A stretch of 64,000 nt of DNA from positions 3,410,001 to 3,474,000 of the forward strand of contig JAFEKR010000005.1 in the NCBI GenBank assembly GCA_019022495.1, in the 5' to 3' direction. Every line of letters starts with the position of its first letter. Position 1 is the stretch's first letter. The position numbers were made by a program, and so were the translations under genes. This stretch comes from Epichloe hybrida. Lineage: Eukaryota > Ascomycota > Sordariomycetes > Hypocreales > Clavicipitaceae. Below, one piece after another: positions 1 to 11,484 of the stretch. The notes under the pieces were generated by a model. It was not told the DNA's origin. It was given only the letters and a program-made list of their open reading frames with translations, and did no database searches.

Positions 1-923
1 ATGCTTGCATTTCACTGCATAAGGTTGGTTCTGAATGTCTCGGCCTATCATTCATTGCTTGCGGCTTACTTTTGGGACATCGACACCGCTCTTTGAATGG
101 TAATGTGACGGGATTCTTGGAGCGGAGAATTGTTATGTTGTTATGCTGTTTGTTTTGAGGTCGGTCTCGATGCTTCGAACACCCCTTTGCCTAAACACAG
201 TTAAACCTGACGCTGGATGTGCTCACCGGCCGTCTGTCGGAAACAATGTTGGAAAGAGCATTGCTGCAAGGGTATAAATTGTGTGTTGACGCTTGAAGTT
301 CTCCTTCACCGATTCCTCATGATCGCTCCCCCTGTTTACTGGGAGTGTCTCTTCTTGAAACTAAAGGCTGGATTATTGTTTAAGCTACCAAGAGGCGTCA
401 ACCTCGTTCAACGCCCACGCACTCGAGACTGCGGCCTTCCAAGCCTTCAATCCGTATTGCAGTATCTTGCCTCAACACCCCCTTACAGTTTACATGCGTC
501 GAAGCTCGACAGTGACATAAATCCACCCCGATGATGCGAGTAAACGTGCATAAAAAGTCCCGACCAAACCGCTGACTTTGTTTCATCGTCGTCGCAGACA
601 CCACACATGAGATAGCAATGATTACTTGGTCAAAGGTTTTTTTTTCCATCACATTGGACTCATGATATATCGCAGGCAATTATCTCATTGACTGCAAATA
701 GTGACCCTGATGCAAAATGATGTCCGAGGATTTATCCCCTCCAAAACTCCCACGGTGTCCCCTACGCAGCCGTTTCGCTACAGTAGATCTCTCATGGCAG
801 ATCTGCCCTCCAATTTTTTTAGAGTACATGATCGGTACTTTGAAAAATTTCTCCCTTGTAAGTTGTGTTTGCCCATGCATCTCGAAAACAGTGAAAAAAT
901 CCTTTCAAACAGATATGGTTCGC
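1..923. other. Left-edge non-coding stretch
   Basis: I see no convincing gene here. The open frames are short, overlap on both strands and lack recognisable domains or a plausible exon structure. The right part, up to the stop of the ribosomal protein gene at 924, would hold that gene's 3' untranslated region. The left part may be the 3' flank of a gene outside the window. Confidence 0.5.
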
Positions 924-1635
924 TTAAGAGGAGGGAGCACCACGTCCAGCACCACGGGCAGCACCGCGACTACAGTTTCAATATGCGTTAGCAAAGTCCC
1001 CCATCACTGTTGAAATTCTAGTTGCATTTGTGCCGAAACCGTCTTCCAAGCTCTCGGGCGAGCAAAAACGGACGAGACACGGATAAACTCACAACTGAGG
1101 AGCGAACTCGCCAGGAGCACCACCCTCCTTGCCCTCGCCAGCATCTCGTCGTCGGTATCCACCTTCACGGTCACCACGGTCACCACCACGGCCGCGGCCG
1201 AAAGGTCGTCGCTGGCGCTCGTCGTCACCAAGCATGCCACGGGGAGGAGCGTGCGATCGCTGCTGCTTGATGTGGGTAGCGGGAACGATCTCGGCGGGCA
1301 GGTGCAACCATTCGCGGAGGTAGTCGAGACCCTCGGGGGTCAACGTGTAGTAGTAGTATTGCCAAGAAAATTGGGTCTTGACATAGCCGCGGGAGTTGAG
1401 AGACTGGCAAGCCTTGATCACGAACAAGTTCTTCGTGTCGATATCGGGATGCTTGGGAAGATTGAAGTCCTTCTGAGCCACGAGAACACCCTCGCGGAAG
1501 AGGTACTATGTTGGAGGGTATATGTCAGTCACAGATTGTTCGTTGCGCTGGGAAGAAAGACATCCCCACTCAATTCGTTCAATAGATCGTAAATACCTCG
1601 TGAATCTTCTTGCGGTCGGCCTTGGGGATCAACAT
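924..1635 (-). CDS. RPS10: 40S ribosomal protein eS10
   Basis: Component of the small ribosomal subunit in the cytosol. The ATG at 1635 opens a 13-residue exon (1597-1635) reading [13 protein letters not shown], the family's usual N-terminus. The second exon (1093-1505) continues [19 protein letters not shown], contains the winged-helix core and a basic Arg/Gly tail, and ends in APQF. The third exon (924-969) adds a GAARGAG-type tail and the TAA stop. The introns 1506-1596 and 970-1092 have GT...AG ends, and all phases agree, giving 165 residues, the normal length. The conserved N-terminus is visible only when the small first exon is included. It faces SDE2 across about 310 bp. Confidence 0.95.
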
Positions 1636-1945
1636 CGTGACGGTTTGGTGGTGAGGTCGATGTTGAAAGAGGGCAGTTTTCCGGATCAAAATGGATTACT
1701 TTTGTGGGCGCAAACCCTACAAGAAATTCGAACCTACATGTAGCGAAGTGGGGTGGCTTGTGCTCTGTGTGCTGTGGCTGAGAGCACGTGTTGATTAGAT
1801 AGCGCTTATCGAGATGTGGCTGTAACTTCAAGGTTCACGCCGACAACTCGTAGAAGATTTGTCAAAACTTTCCCTTTACAACATCTTCCAAACCCTTCAC
1901 CTCTGGCAAAAAACGCTTTCAATCATAAAAACCACTCACAAAAAC
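1636..1945. promoter_or_regulatory. Divergent promoter region, RPS10 / SDE2
   Basis: About 310 bp separate the two start codons, so both promoters must lie here. I see no element that I can name with confidence. The stretch before the SDE2 start is rich in A and C, as in many fungal leaders. Confidence 0.5.
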
Positions 1946-2788
1946 ATGTCTCCACGAAATATCAACGTACTCGTCACCACATTTGGTGGTCTGGGTGCTC
2001 CACCAACTTTGGTTGTACCAGTTCCGCACTCTACAAGCATATCGGAACTCCGTGAGGAGATTATTGGACGACTGCCAGCTACTGATAGCAGACTCATCAT
2101 TACAACTCTATCAAACAGACAGCTACCCGAGACCTCGGAAGCACCAATTTCAATCTATCTGTCAAGCAGTCGGGATGAATTCCTCTCTCTACGATTAGCC
2201 GTCCCACTATGTGGTGGCAAGGGTGGTTTCGGTTCCCAATTACGTGCCGCTGGTGGGCGTATGTCATCACGCAAGAAGAAGAACCAAGAAGACCACGGGT
2301 CCAGCCGCAACCTGGACGGCCGCAGACTACGAACTGTCAATGAAGCCAAGGCTCTGGCGGAATACCTCTCCATCAAACCTGAAATGGAGAAGAAGGAAAA
2401 AGAAAAGCGACGTGAACGATGGGAACAGATTGTTCAAATGTCAGAAGAAAAGCAGATTCAAATCAAGAATGGAGGCCAGGGTCGACTAGATGGAAAGTGG
2501 GTCGAAGATAAAGAAGAAAGCAGCGAGAAGACTCGGGAAGCTGTTGCCGCAGCCATGAGGGCCAGCCGATACAGCGACAACTTATTCAGCACATCGCATG
2601 GCTCCACATCTAGTGTGCAGGCTGAAGGGCAATCGAGCTCGGAGGAGGAAGCGAACGCCAGCTCTAAAGAGTCATCTCCGGTTGAAGAGGCTGAAACGTC
2701 GAAAGGGAAGGGAAAATCGAAAGCCTTTTTCGGATTTGATGAGGATGATGAGTTCATGAGCTCGTCTGACGAGGAGGCAGAGGCATAA
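1946..2788 (+). CDS. SDE2: Sde2-type splicing regulator, ubiquitin-fold N-terminus
   Basis: Sde2 is made as a ubiquitin-like precursor. In fission yeast and man it is cut after a GG~KGG motif, and the KGG-starting product joins the spliceosome to help remove selected introns and supports genome stability. Here residues 1-91 form the ubiquitin-like part, GGKGG is at residues 90-94, and the following [18 protein letters not shown] block is the family signature. A basic and acidic coiled region and a Ser/Glu-rich tail ending in FGFDEDDEF follow. I chose the ATG at 1946 ([17 protein letters not shown]), not the in-frame ATG-less extension to 1859, because the family begins with this strand. Single exon, 280 residues. 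Confidence 0.9.
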   Translation: MSPRNINVLVTTFGGLGAPPTLVVPVPHSTSISELREEIIGRLPATDSRLIITTLSNRQLPETSEAPISIYLSSSRDEFLSLRLAVPLCGGKGGFGSQLRAAGGRMSSRKKKNQEDHGSSRNLDGRRLRTVNEAKALAEYLSIKPEMEKKEKEKRRERWEQIVQMSEEKQIQIKNGGQGRLDGKWVEDKEESSEKTREAVAAAMRASRYSDNLFSTSHGSTSSVQAEGQSSSEEEANASSKESSPVEEAETSKGKGKSKAFFGFDEDDEFMSSSDEEAEA

Positions 2789-3132
2789 TGTTTGCATGAG
2801 AATGGAGTATGGGAAAGATATCCTTGGTATTTTTGTTTTTGCTGTTATCAGGTTCTCTCATCTACGGCGCATCAAATGTAAGAATTGGAAATCGTTTGGA
2901 AGTCAACAATCAGCGTTGCAATGGCAAAGTTACTGCTTCACACAATTTAAGTTCGCTCACAAGGCAATTCTCAAGTCTCACACATTGTCTCCAGTATTTA
3001 AACAGGCTTCTCTCGATTGACAACTGTATTAAAGATTCTTTACCGAGTTTTCCGAGTAATACACATGCAGCAAGGCTGCTACTATCTCTCTATCAACACA
3101 AATCAAGATCTACGCCACCCTGGTTGTCAAAC
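2789..3132. other. Convergent 3' spacer SDE2 / COX12
   Basis: This is the space between two stop codons. A plus-strand open frame overlapping 2809-3273 runs through COX12 exons on the opposite strand and has no domain, so I treat it as chance. Nothing else is seen. Confidence 0.6.
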
Positions 3133-3686
3133 TTAGGCGTCCAACTTGACAGGGAAGTTGCCAGCCTCTGTCATGATATTAGCTCTGTGTCGCCCTCGTG
3201 TTCACCATGTTCGATCTTACCTCGCTGCTCATCCCATCGCTGGTACCATGCTGAGGGGCACAATGATCGGTAGGCGAGCTTAAACTGTCATACGATTAAC
3301 CAACTGACCTGGTACCGGGTCCCCCCCTTCTTTCCATCCTGTCATACCTGATGGCAGGGATCAAAGTCCTCGCCCTTGACGTTTATGCACTTGTGGTAAT
3401 CGACGTAGTTCTGCCAGCAGTGCTTGGTCTGGTTCACGTTGGGGAAGCGGGCGTCGGTGCCTGTAGAGGAAGTTTAATGATTAGTATTTTCCACGCATTG
3501 TTGGAGCGCAATTGGGTGATTCGCAAAAGTCGCGCTGCTATTTTTCATCGGGCGGGAGCTTACCGGCTGCAATGTTGTTAGCCTCGGATTACCATCGAAC
3601 CAATTTTTAGGGAGGGAATATTGGGACATACCGGTGACAAACTTGAAGGGCTTGGTGACAAGCTCCTGACCATCTTTTTCAGCCAT
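3133..3686 (-). CDS. COX12: Cytochrome c oxidase subunit VIb, with a probable 3-nt microexon
   Basis: Small intermembrane-space subunit of respiratory complex IV that bridges the dimer. Exons on the minus strand: 3632-3686, 3564-3566, 3348-3460, 3221-3284 and 3133-3167, giving 89 residues. The cysteines at residues 34, 44, 55 and 66 form the family's CX9C/CX10C twin motif, with [10 protein letters not shown] and [10 protein letters not shown] around them. The 3-nt exon CCG has its own acceptor (TTGCAG, branch GCTAAC) and donor (GTAAGC). Including it gives TAGTDARFP, which aligns without a gap to yeast TVGFDARFP and human TAPFDSRFP; skipping it leaves the protein one residue short but in frame. 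It sits head to head with another mitochondrial gene. Confidence 0.92.
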
Positions 3687-4017
3687 GATGAGCTATTTTC
3701 TTCGAGAACTCGGAGGTCCGGAGAATAGAGACGCGGGAATGGCCAATTGAAGTCGAGCAATTGGGCAGTGAGGTTGATGCCGTGGACGTGGGAATCAGAT
3801 GTTCCGGTATTGGTGGCTCAGTTCTTGCCTCAGGCCTAAAGAGCAGTGGGGCAAGGCAACCACACCCGAGCACTGGGCCGACATTCAATTAGAATAGAAC
3901 ATTAGTAGAACATGACATGGTCGGCAACCTCCAAACACCATCTTGAAAAGGGCGACATTTTTGTCAATCGCTCATAGAACGCCCTACTCCTGTGCAGACC
4001 AATCTCCGCTTTTCAAC
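3687..4017. promoter_or_regulatory. Shared promoter region of two mitochondrial protein genes
   Basis: About 330 bp lie between the start codons of COX12 (minus) and the B12D-type gene (plus). The arrangement suggests a bidirectional promoter for respiratory genes. I could not identify a specific activator site with confidence. Confidence 0.45.
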
Positions 4018-4482
4018 ATGCGTGGCACCCAAGCTCTCAGAATGTTCCGCCCTACCGCTCGCATGATGCGACCGATCCCTGTACGTGCGAAGCGATACTA
4101 TCTCTCTCGGAACTCGAACTAACTAAGGACACTGCTGTAGAAGGAGGACCAGGCCGGTACGTGCCGACCCATCGACTTGAAGGGTGTTCGATGGCCTCAA
4201 AAGGGGCCTTCTCAAGCTGCGTTTACGATGTACTAACTGCCCTTCCAGGCCACACCATCTCCCAACGGTTGCGAAAGCTCAAGCAAATTCCTGCCGAATT
4301 GATTCCTCTTGGTAAACACCTTCAGATCGAAGATTCGTGTGGCTCATGATTCTAACTCATACTTAGCCGTCGTCGTGGGCTTTGCCGTCTTTGCCGCTGG
4401 GTACTCGAGCGTCCGAAAATTCGCTGTTGACAAGAACCTCCGAATTTCCAGACAGGGACCTACTGGGAGTGCTGATCATTAA
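4018..4482 (+). CDS. B12D/MLRQ-type small mitochondrial inner-membrane protein
   Basis: An 85-residue protein from four exons (4018-4080, 4141-4156, 4249-4311, 4367-4482), one of them only 16 nt. Introns have GTACGT or GTAAAC donors and clear CTAAC branch sites. The N-terminus MRGTQALRMFRPTARMMRP is rich in Arg and has no acidic residue, as in a mitochondrial presequence. After IPAELIPL a single hydrophobic segment lies at about residues 46-62, followed by a basic tail. The KxIPxELIPL plus one-helix layout resembles the NDUFA4/MLRQ (B12D) family, which is found with complex I or complex IV. The family call is from memory of this layout and is moderate. Its head-to-head position with COX12 fits a respiratory role. 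Confidence 0.65.
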
Positions 4483-4746
4483 AAATTGAGCTACATGTAA
4501 AACCACATGCACGGAGGGTTTCATTTGTTGGCGGGTGGCAAAACAATGTATATGTCAAAAAGTCAAAAAAAGTAAGTCATTCAATTAGGCTTGGCTTTAG
4601 AACTGCTCTTTCTGTTCACTGTTCACTTTGTTGCTGCCGTTTTGAATGGAGCGCGCACTATGATATCATTTGACTCCAGAACACCATCGCTATGTAATTG
4701 TAATGTCCAATCGTACAAGAGCAGTATTCCCAACTCCCAAAACAAC

Positions 4747-5260
4747 TCACGCTGGCTTGGGCCCAGCCACATCCAACCCCTCTAGACCCTGCATGGGATC
4801 TGGTGCAGCGCCATTTGTTGTTGCATCTGTGACTTCCAATGTCGCTTCCTGTCCCTCCGCTGCATAATCTGCCAACCAACCTTCCTACATTTAAGTCATC
4901 AGCGTGCACCCCATGACTTTTGAATCTGTAAATACGAACCTGCTCCCACACTGCCTTTTTGCTACCCAAGCCCTCATCCGCGCTCTTCGGAGCCTTTGCT
5001 TGTGAGACTTTCAAGATTTTGCCGAAAAACTCAGATTGATCCATATTGTCAATGGCCTCCTTGGCATCTTCTGGATCTTCGAATTCGACATAGGCAAAGC
5101 CGCGATGGGGATCCGTCGACTTGCGTGCATCAGCTTTCGGAAGCTGGACTTCGACAATCTCTCCGAAAGGGATGAAAGCATCAAGTAAATGATTGCTGGT
5201 GACTACTTGTGATAGGCCACCTACAAAAACCGTAGCTTTCCAACGAGCAGCGTCTGACAT
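4747..5260 (-). CDS. Single-RRM protein of the cyclophilin-E RRM type
   Basis: RNA-binding protein of 152 residues, two exons (4940-5260, 4747-4884) with a short intron. RNP2 is VFVGGL (residues 11-16) and RNP1 is RGFAYVEF (residues 53-60). The linker AFIPFGEIVEVQLP and the helix AIDNMDQSEFFGK match the RRM of human PPIE, a spliceosome-associated prolyl isomerase, but no cyclophilin domain follows. The tail is short and acidic after KAVWEQEGWLADYA. I chose ATG 5260 (MSDAARWKATVFVGG) and not the in-frame ATG 63 bp upstream, because the RRM starts at once after it, as in relatives. Likely a nuclear splicing or mRNA factor, inferred from family only. Confidence 0.85.
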
Positions 5261-5753
5261 TATGGACAAACTGGGTAAAGAAAAAAAAGAGAGAACCGTT
5301 GTTACGGTAGCTTGTGTGGTCAAGCTGTCTCGATATTTTCAAAATTTCACGAGTGAAGCGACTTGCTCAACCAAGCTCTCATTGGCCCTTGGGTGCATGA
5401 TGTTGCTCGACGCACTAGAGCTACTTCTCAAGTCACGTGCAAGCCTCGCCATTTGCCCCTTGTTGTTTGAGGTACACAAGCCGGCACAAAGCTCAGGAGG
5501 GTCGGTCCCATATAATCATCGGCCAGCTTGCAATCTGGCATCATATTCATGACTTTGATGTCATTGCGCCAGCCCAACGATTCCACTTTCTGGTATTCTC
5601 CCCTTACAATCAATGAATGATTGAAGGTTGCAACGTCTAATTTCGAGACTGTAGGCTCGGCATTTTTAGTTCGAAGCCCAACAATCACCTCGCTTTATCT
5701 GACTGCACCTAAAGCAGTGAGTCAGTTTGTTGGGTCTATTTACCCCCGCCATC
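5261..5753. promoter_or_regulatory. Divergent promoter region, RRM gene / SEC31
   Basis: About 490 bp between two start codons. No open frame here looks real. I did not recognise a specific control element. Confidence 0.45.
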
Positions 5754-8700
5754 ATGGTGCGCCTTCGAGAAGTACCACGAACAGCAACCTTTGCTTGGTC
5801 TCCAAGCCCAGGGAAACCCTTACTGGTAACTGGCACTCGTGCTGGCGCTGTTGACGCCGATTTCTCAGATGAGAGCAAGTTGGAACTTTGGGATCTCTCC
5901 CTAGACGACAAACAACAGGGGTTGGAGCTGAGGCCACTTTCCAGCATCGCAACTGAGTCTAGGTATACAGGAGAGCATATGCCGATTCTGATTAAGGAGA
6001 CTGACACCGGCTTAGGTTTTACGATATCGCCTGGGGCCCTGCCGACTCTGATCATCCCAAGGGCATCATTGCTGGCGCTCTCGAGAACGGTTCCCTGGAG
6101 CTTTGGGACGCCTCGAAACTCGAAGCTGGTGCATCCGATGCTCTCATTTCACAGACAAATAAACATACTGGTGCTATCAAGGCACTGCAATTCAACCCCT
6201 TGAAGCCACATATATTGGCCACCGCCGGAGCGAAGGGTGAGCTATATGTCTTCGACATTCACGACATCGAAAACCCCTTCAGGCTGGGAAGCGCCGCGGC
6301 CCGTTCCGATGACATCGAATGCTTGGCCTGGAACAGAAAGGTCTCTCATATTCTGGCAACTGGAGGAAGTGGTGGCTTTGTTACTGTCTGGGACTTGAAA
6401 ACCAAGAAATCGTCCCTGACGCTCAACAACAATCGCAAGGCTGTCAGTGCCATTGCTTGGGACCCAAACAATTCGACCAAGCTGCTTACCGCAACTCCCG
6501 ACGATAACACACCTGTGATTCTCTTGTGGGATCTGCGCAACTCAAATGCCCCAGAGAGGACACTTCAGGGCCATGAGCAAGGCGTTTTGTCACTTTCTTG
6601 GTGCCACCAGGACAGCGACTTGCTCTTATCATCGGGCAAGGACAATCGAACCATAGTGTGGAATCCCCAGACGGGCGAGCGGTATGGCGAGTTGCCCGAA
6701 GTGACAAATTGGACTTTCCAGACGCAGTTCAGCCCCCACAATCCCAATTTATCGGCTACGGCGAGCTTCGATGGCAAAATTACCATCCAGACATTGCAGA
6801 ATACCAATCCTGATACCTCCCAAAACCCGGCAGAGAGAAACCTGGATGGCGAGGAGTTCTTCCGAGCGGCTCAAACACAGCCCCAGGGCGCCTCTTGGTC
6901 TCTAAACAGGGCACCGAAGTGGTTCGAACGCCCAGTTGGTGCAAACTTTGCTTTTGGAGGCAAGATTGTGATGTTCAAGGCGCATCCTTCCCAACCTGGA
7001 CAGAAGCGTTCCTCCAAACTTTCAATTGCCAAATTCTCCGTCGAAGCTGACGTGTCTGAGGCAAGTGAAAAGTTCCAGCAAGATATTGGAACCGGCGACG
7101 TGACCGCTATATGCCATGAGCGTGTGCAACAAGCCCAGACGGACGAAGAAAAGGCCGTCTGGAAGGTCATGGAGACTCTTGCCGGAGATAATTCGCGTGG
7201 AAAAATTGTTGAATACTTGGGTTTCAAAGAGGATGAGCTAGTTAATGGCGCTGCCCAAGAATCCGCTGACGATGAAAAGAAATCTGCCGAAACCAAGGCC
7301 GACAGTGGAAACGACAAGAACGACGCCACTGACCTTTTCAGTGGTGAGGATGATGGCGAGGATTTCCTTTCAAATGTTACCGCCACAAAAGGAGCCAAGA
7401 CTGACAATCCATTTCATTTATTCTCGAACGAAGACACCCCTGTGGAAAGAGACATCACCAAGGCATTGATGCTTGGTAACTTCACCAAGGCGACCGAAAT
7501 TTGCCTCCAAGAAGATCGCATCGCAGACGCTTTTCTCATCGCCAATTGCGGCGGACAGGAGCTTGTTGACAAAGTTCAAACTACTTACCTGTCTAAGAAG
7601 AGCGAAATGCCGAGCTATATGCGCTTGCTGGGCGCTGTCATCTCTAAAAATCTCTGGGATGTGGTCTACAATGCCGACTTTGAGAACTGGAAGGAGACCA
7701 TGGCCATCATGTGCACCTTCTCTGACCCTCAAGAGTTCCCTGACCTCTGCGAAGCTCTCGGTGACCGAATTTACGACAATGGATCTAGAAAAGATGCATC
7801 TTTCTGCTATTTGGTTGGTTCCAATTTGGAAAAGGTCGTCGCCATCTGGATTGCCGAGCTTGAGGAAGCAGAAAAGGAGGGGCTGAAAGAGGCCACAGGA
7901 GGTTCTGCCTTCTCGGTCCATGTCAAGTCTCTTCAAAGCTTCATCGAGAAGGTCACCATCTTCCGTCACGTAACCAAATTTCAAGATGCTGAGCAGGGTC
8001 AGACTTCTGACTGGAAGCTGGCAACTCTGTACGACAAATACATCGAGTATGCCGATATTCTGGCTGGCCATGGCCAGTTGGATGCTGCTCAGAAGTACCT
8101 TGACCTGTTGCCCTCCAGCTATCCTGCCGCTGAAATTGCACGGAACCGCGTTAAGTTCGCAACGAAGAAACCAGCCGTTCAGGCTGCTGATCGTCAACCT
8201 ACGACCAATGTGGCGAGTAGAGCTCAGCCTCCTGTGAATTACTCAATTCCTCAGCCAGCAGCCAACATCCCGTCGACGAACCCCTATGTAGGATATGGTC
8301 CATCTCAGCAGGCACAGACTCTGCCGAATCAACCATCGCGATATGCGCCGCCGCAGAATCAGTACCAGCCGCAAGGTTACCAGCCTCAAATGGGATATCA
8401 AACACAAATGGGATATCAACCTCAGAATCAGCATGCGCACGGAGGCATGGTTGCGCCTCCCCCGATGATCGGTCCTCCGAGGAGCTCGTCCTCTACGCCT
8501 TCAGGCCCCCCGCCTAGCAAGGCCAAGAACATGGAGAACTGGAACGACGTCCCCTTGGTGACCAAAGCTGTCCCTCGCAGATCTACCCCTGTCGCCCCTA
8601 TCAGATCTCCCTTTCCCGGCTCTGCAAGTCCAACAGCTGCTCCGGCAGGCTTCCCTTCGGCTGTCGGTCATGGTCAACACACCAGCTCACCAATACCTCC

Positions 8701-9618
8701 TCCCCCAAAAGGTAACGCTGCGCCCAGAGTTCAGTCGCCCCGAGCCTCGACCCCCCAGGCCGGTATTCCTCCACCTCCAAGACCTTCCTCGACTGTGGCA
8801 AATCAATACGCCCCCCCTGCAGCACAGCCCGGGGCAGTCCCATCGCCGATTCCTCAGGTTGTGCCACGGATGGCATCTCCATACAACGCTCCTCCGTCAG
8901 GGGCACCCCCGTCCAATAGATACGCCCCGGCACCCGCAGCTCAGCAATCCAACCAGCCTCCAGGGGCTTCTATGCCTCCTCCTCCCCCAGGCGGCCTTGC
9001 GAGCAGGCCACCGCCTCCCGCAAACCCTTATAACGTTCCACCACAGCAGACTGCTCTTCATGGCCAATATGCCCCATCACCGTACGCTTCACAGCAAAGC
9101 CAGGGGACTGATCTTCCTTTGACTGGCCCTCCTCCCGCAGGGCCACCTCCTGCCAGCCGACCTCGAGCTACACCTCCTCCCCCCAAGGCAGCTGCTTCTC
9201 CACCAAATCCCAAACATCCTGCTGGTGACCGGTCACATATCCCGGTTGACGCGCAGCGTCTGTTCGATATTCTGAACCAGGACATGCAACGAGTTGCTGC
9301 AAAGGCGCCGGCGACATATGCTCCACAGGTGAAGGATACTCAGAAGCGATTGGGTCTATTGTTTGACCACCTTAATAACGAGGAGCTGGTGCAGCCTGCT
9401 ACCATTGATCAGCTCACTCAGCTAGCTGATGCCATTCAGATCAAGGACTATGCATCAGCGCAGAGATTGCAAGTTGAGATCCAGAGAGACAAGACCGAAG
9501 AATGTGGCAACTGGATGGTACGTATGACCTAGAGTAACAGGAAAAGGAGGGTCTTGCTAACTGTAAAAAACAGGTTGGTGTCAAGCGACTTATTAGCATG
9601 AGCAAGGCCACTCCATGA
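5754..9618 (+). CDS. SEC31: COPII outer coat protein Sec31
   Basis: Sec31 forms the outer cage of COPII vesicles with Sec13 and stimulates Sar1 GTP hydrolysis at ER exit sites. Exons 5754-5962, 6016-9517 and 9574-9618 give 1251 residues, the usual size. Residues about 1-330 are a WD40 propeller (repeats such as [32 protein letters not shown]). A helical scaffold region follows ([16 protein letters not shown] and later helices), then a long Pro/Gln/Ala-rich linker of about residues 680-1060 that recruits the inner coat, and a C-terminal helical domain ending in [12 protein letters not shown]. The first ATG ([17 protein letters not shown]) matches the conserved start. It converges with SEC17, another secretory-pathway gene. 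Confidence 0.96.
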
Positions 9619-10394
9619 GTTGATGATGATGGGCGGGGTGAGGTGCTCATGGAAAGGTCCGGGTATTGAGCAGTTTCTAAAGACTGGCCTTGAAAAATAA
9701 ACGGTGAAGATGCAGCGATGATAGGCAGGTGTTCAGTTCTAGTGGAGTAGAAGCAAGTTACATCTATACACAGCCAAGCGATTACAATGCCGATGTCATT
9801 TATATTTGGCGAAGACAGTGTAGAAAGCTCAAGCCATGCGGAAGCCCTTGGATGCACGTGGTGTTATCCTGGTGAGTCGCATGTAGCGTTCGTCTGCACT
9901 GCGATGTCTACCCGATTTCACTTCCGCGTTCAATTCTACAATCTTCGCACCAGCGGTGAGCTGACATGGGGAGATTGTGCAAGTATGCGCACGCCGATGA
10001 TTCGATCTTCGTAGGAACGCCTGGCACTGGAGACGATCATCAGTAACTAACTGGCTCGATAGTTCTGACACCATGTTTCACTTTGCATGGCTGGATTAGA
10101 GATCGGGTTGGGTGGGCACTGCTTTGATGTAAATCTGGCCAGGTTGTACTGCCGTCAAGAAGATGTGAGTCTTGCATATCATCAGATGCATGTTCAATGC
10201 CATATCAATTGCAATGTTACTCTGTCTGAGGATTGGCTCCCACCGCTGCTGGTCTTGCGTCTCGTGCACATGTCAGAAGCACACACATCTGAGACCCATT
10301 TGCAAATCCCATCCAATCTAGTAGGCCATTCTTGATAAAAATCTCCCAACGCCGCAACGCACAACCACACATCTTCCGGGCCGATGTTTCCCTT
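9619..10394. other. Convergent 3' spacer SEC31 / SEC17
   Basis: About 780 bp between two stop codons. Short overlapping frames on both strands have no domain. It should hold both 3' untranslated regions. Nothing else is seen. Confidence 0.6.
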
Positions 10395-11484
10395 TCAGGC
10401 AAAGTCGTCCTCTGCCTCCTCTATCGTATTCTTCACCCGTACCAAGATGGTCGTCTTCCACTTATCCAGCTTGCTGACCTGATCGTACTGGAACAGTTTG
10501 TCCGTAAACTGCTCTTGGCTCTGTCCCTCGACAGCCTCACACAAATCCGTCAAAAGCATGTGTTCTCTTTGCGTGGCAAAGCTGGGATCCATGTCGCGGT
10601 ACTTCTCGAGCGCACGATTCGTGGCGACCATGTCTCCGGTGGCGAGATGGCATATGCCTGCTCTGAGGAAGTAGTCCTTGACGCTGTACTTCATGAGGTT
10701 GTTGTTGACGGATTGCTCGGCGACCTTTTCGAAGTTCTCGATGGCTTTGTAGTAATCGCCTTCCATGGCGGCAGCATCGGCAACCTTGAGCCATAGCTTG
10801 TTGGCAAGTCTACACATGATTCTTTAGTAAGAACCTATTGGACGTGTTTGAAAAGGTTCATGGGGTAGGGGAGACTCACGCCATGGCATTATCGCCCTCG
10901 TACCACGTCGCTGCGGCTTCGTAGCATTCCACGGCCTTCTTGGCATCTCCCAACTGTGTCTCGTATACTTCTGCCATGGTCTCATTGTGTGAAGCTGCCC
11001 TTCGGAAATTGCCTTTGGAGCAGTATCTGTCCACGGCTACCTTCAGGCATCGAACGGCGTCAGAGGGGGCATCCTTGCGGTAGGCTTTGAAGGCGTCGAC
11101 GAGGGAGTTGGCCGCGTCGTCAGGTTCGTCAAGTTTACTTGTCTGTACATGCGCAGCCTGTTCAAATGCTTTGCCTGCTTCGACGTCTGTTTATAAATGC
11201 GGCCCGCGAGTCAGTAGATAATCGCCATCGTCTAGACACAATTGGGTGTCCATACTCTGGTTCTGCATCTTGAAGGCATTGCCTGCCTGGGTGAAGAGAT
11301 CTGCAGCATTCTGGTACTTGTCTTCGCGGCCACCGAAGAAGCTGAAGCCACTGCCAGCGCTAGAAAGCGTCTTCTCTGCCTGTATCGTCCAACGCAAGCC
11401 TAGTCAGTCGGAAGGAGTCTCATCTGTCACAGTGGGGGCGGGCGTAATGACCTTTTGGAGCAGAGCACGAGGATCTTGGGACAT
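10395..11484 (-). CDS. SEC17: Alpha-SNAP (Sec17)
   Basis: Adaptor that binds SNARE complexes and recruits the NSF/Sec18 ATPase to take them apart after membrane fusion. Exons on the minus strand: 11452-11484, 11256-11379, 10880-11186 and 10395-10809, giving 292 residues, the family length. The chain MSQDPRALLQKAEKTL, the SGFSFFGG loop, TPR-like helices (EPDDAANSLVDAFKAYRK) and the C-terminal LDKWKTTILVRVK with EEAEDDFA are all diagnostic. The acidic end is the part that contacts Sec18. The first intron uses a GTCATT donor, less usual than the GTATGG and GTGAGT donors of the others, so its edge is slightly less certain. Confidence 0.95.

Noticed and set aside
2809..3273. 154-codon plus-strand frame with a hydrophobic start
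   Set aside because: It overlaps the last two COX12 exons on the opposite strand, has no domain and ends by chance.
6871..8933. Several long minus-strand frames opposite SEC31
   Set aside because: They mirror the codon pattern of SEC31 and lack domains.
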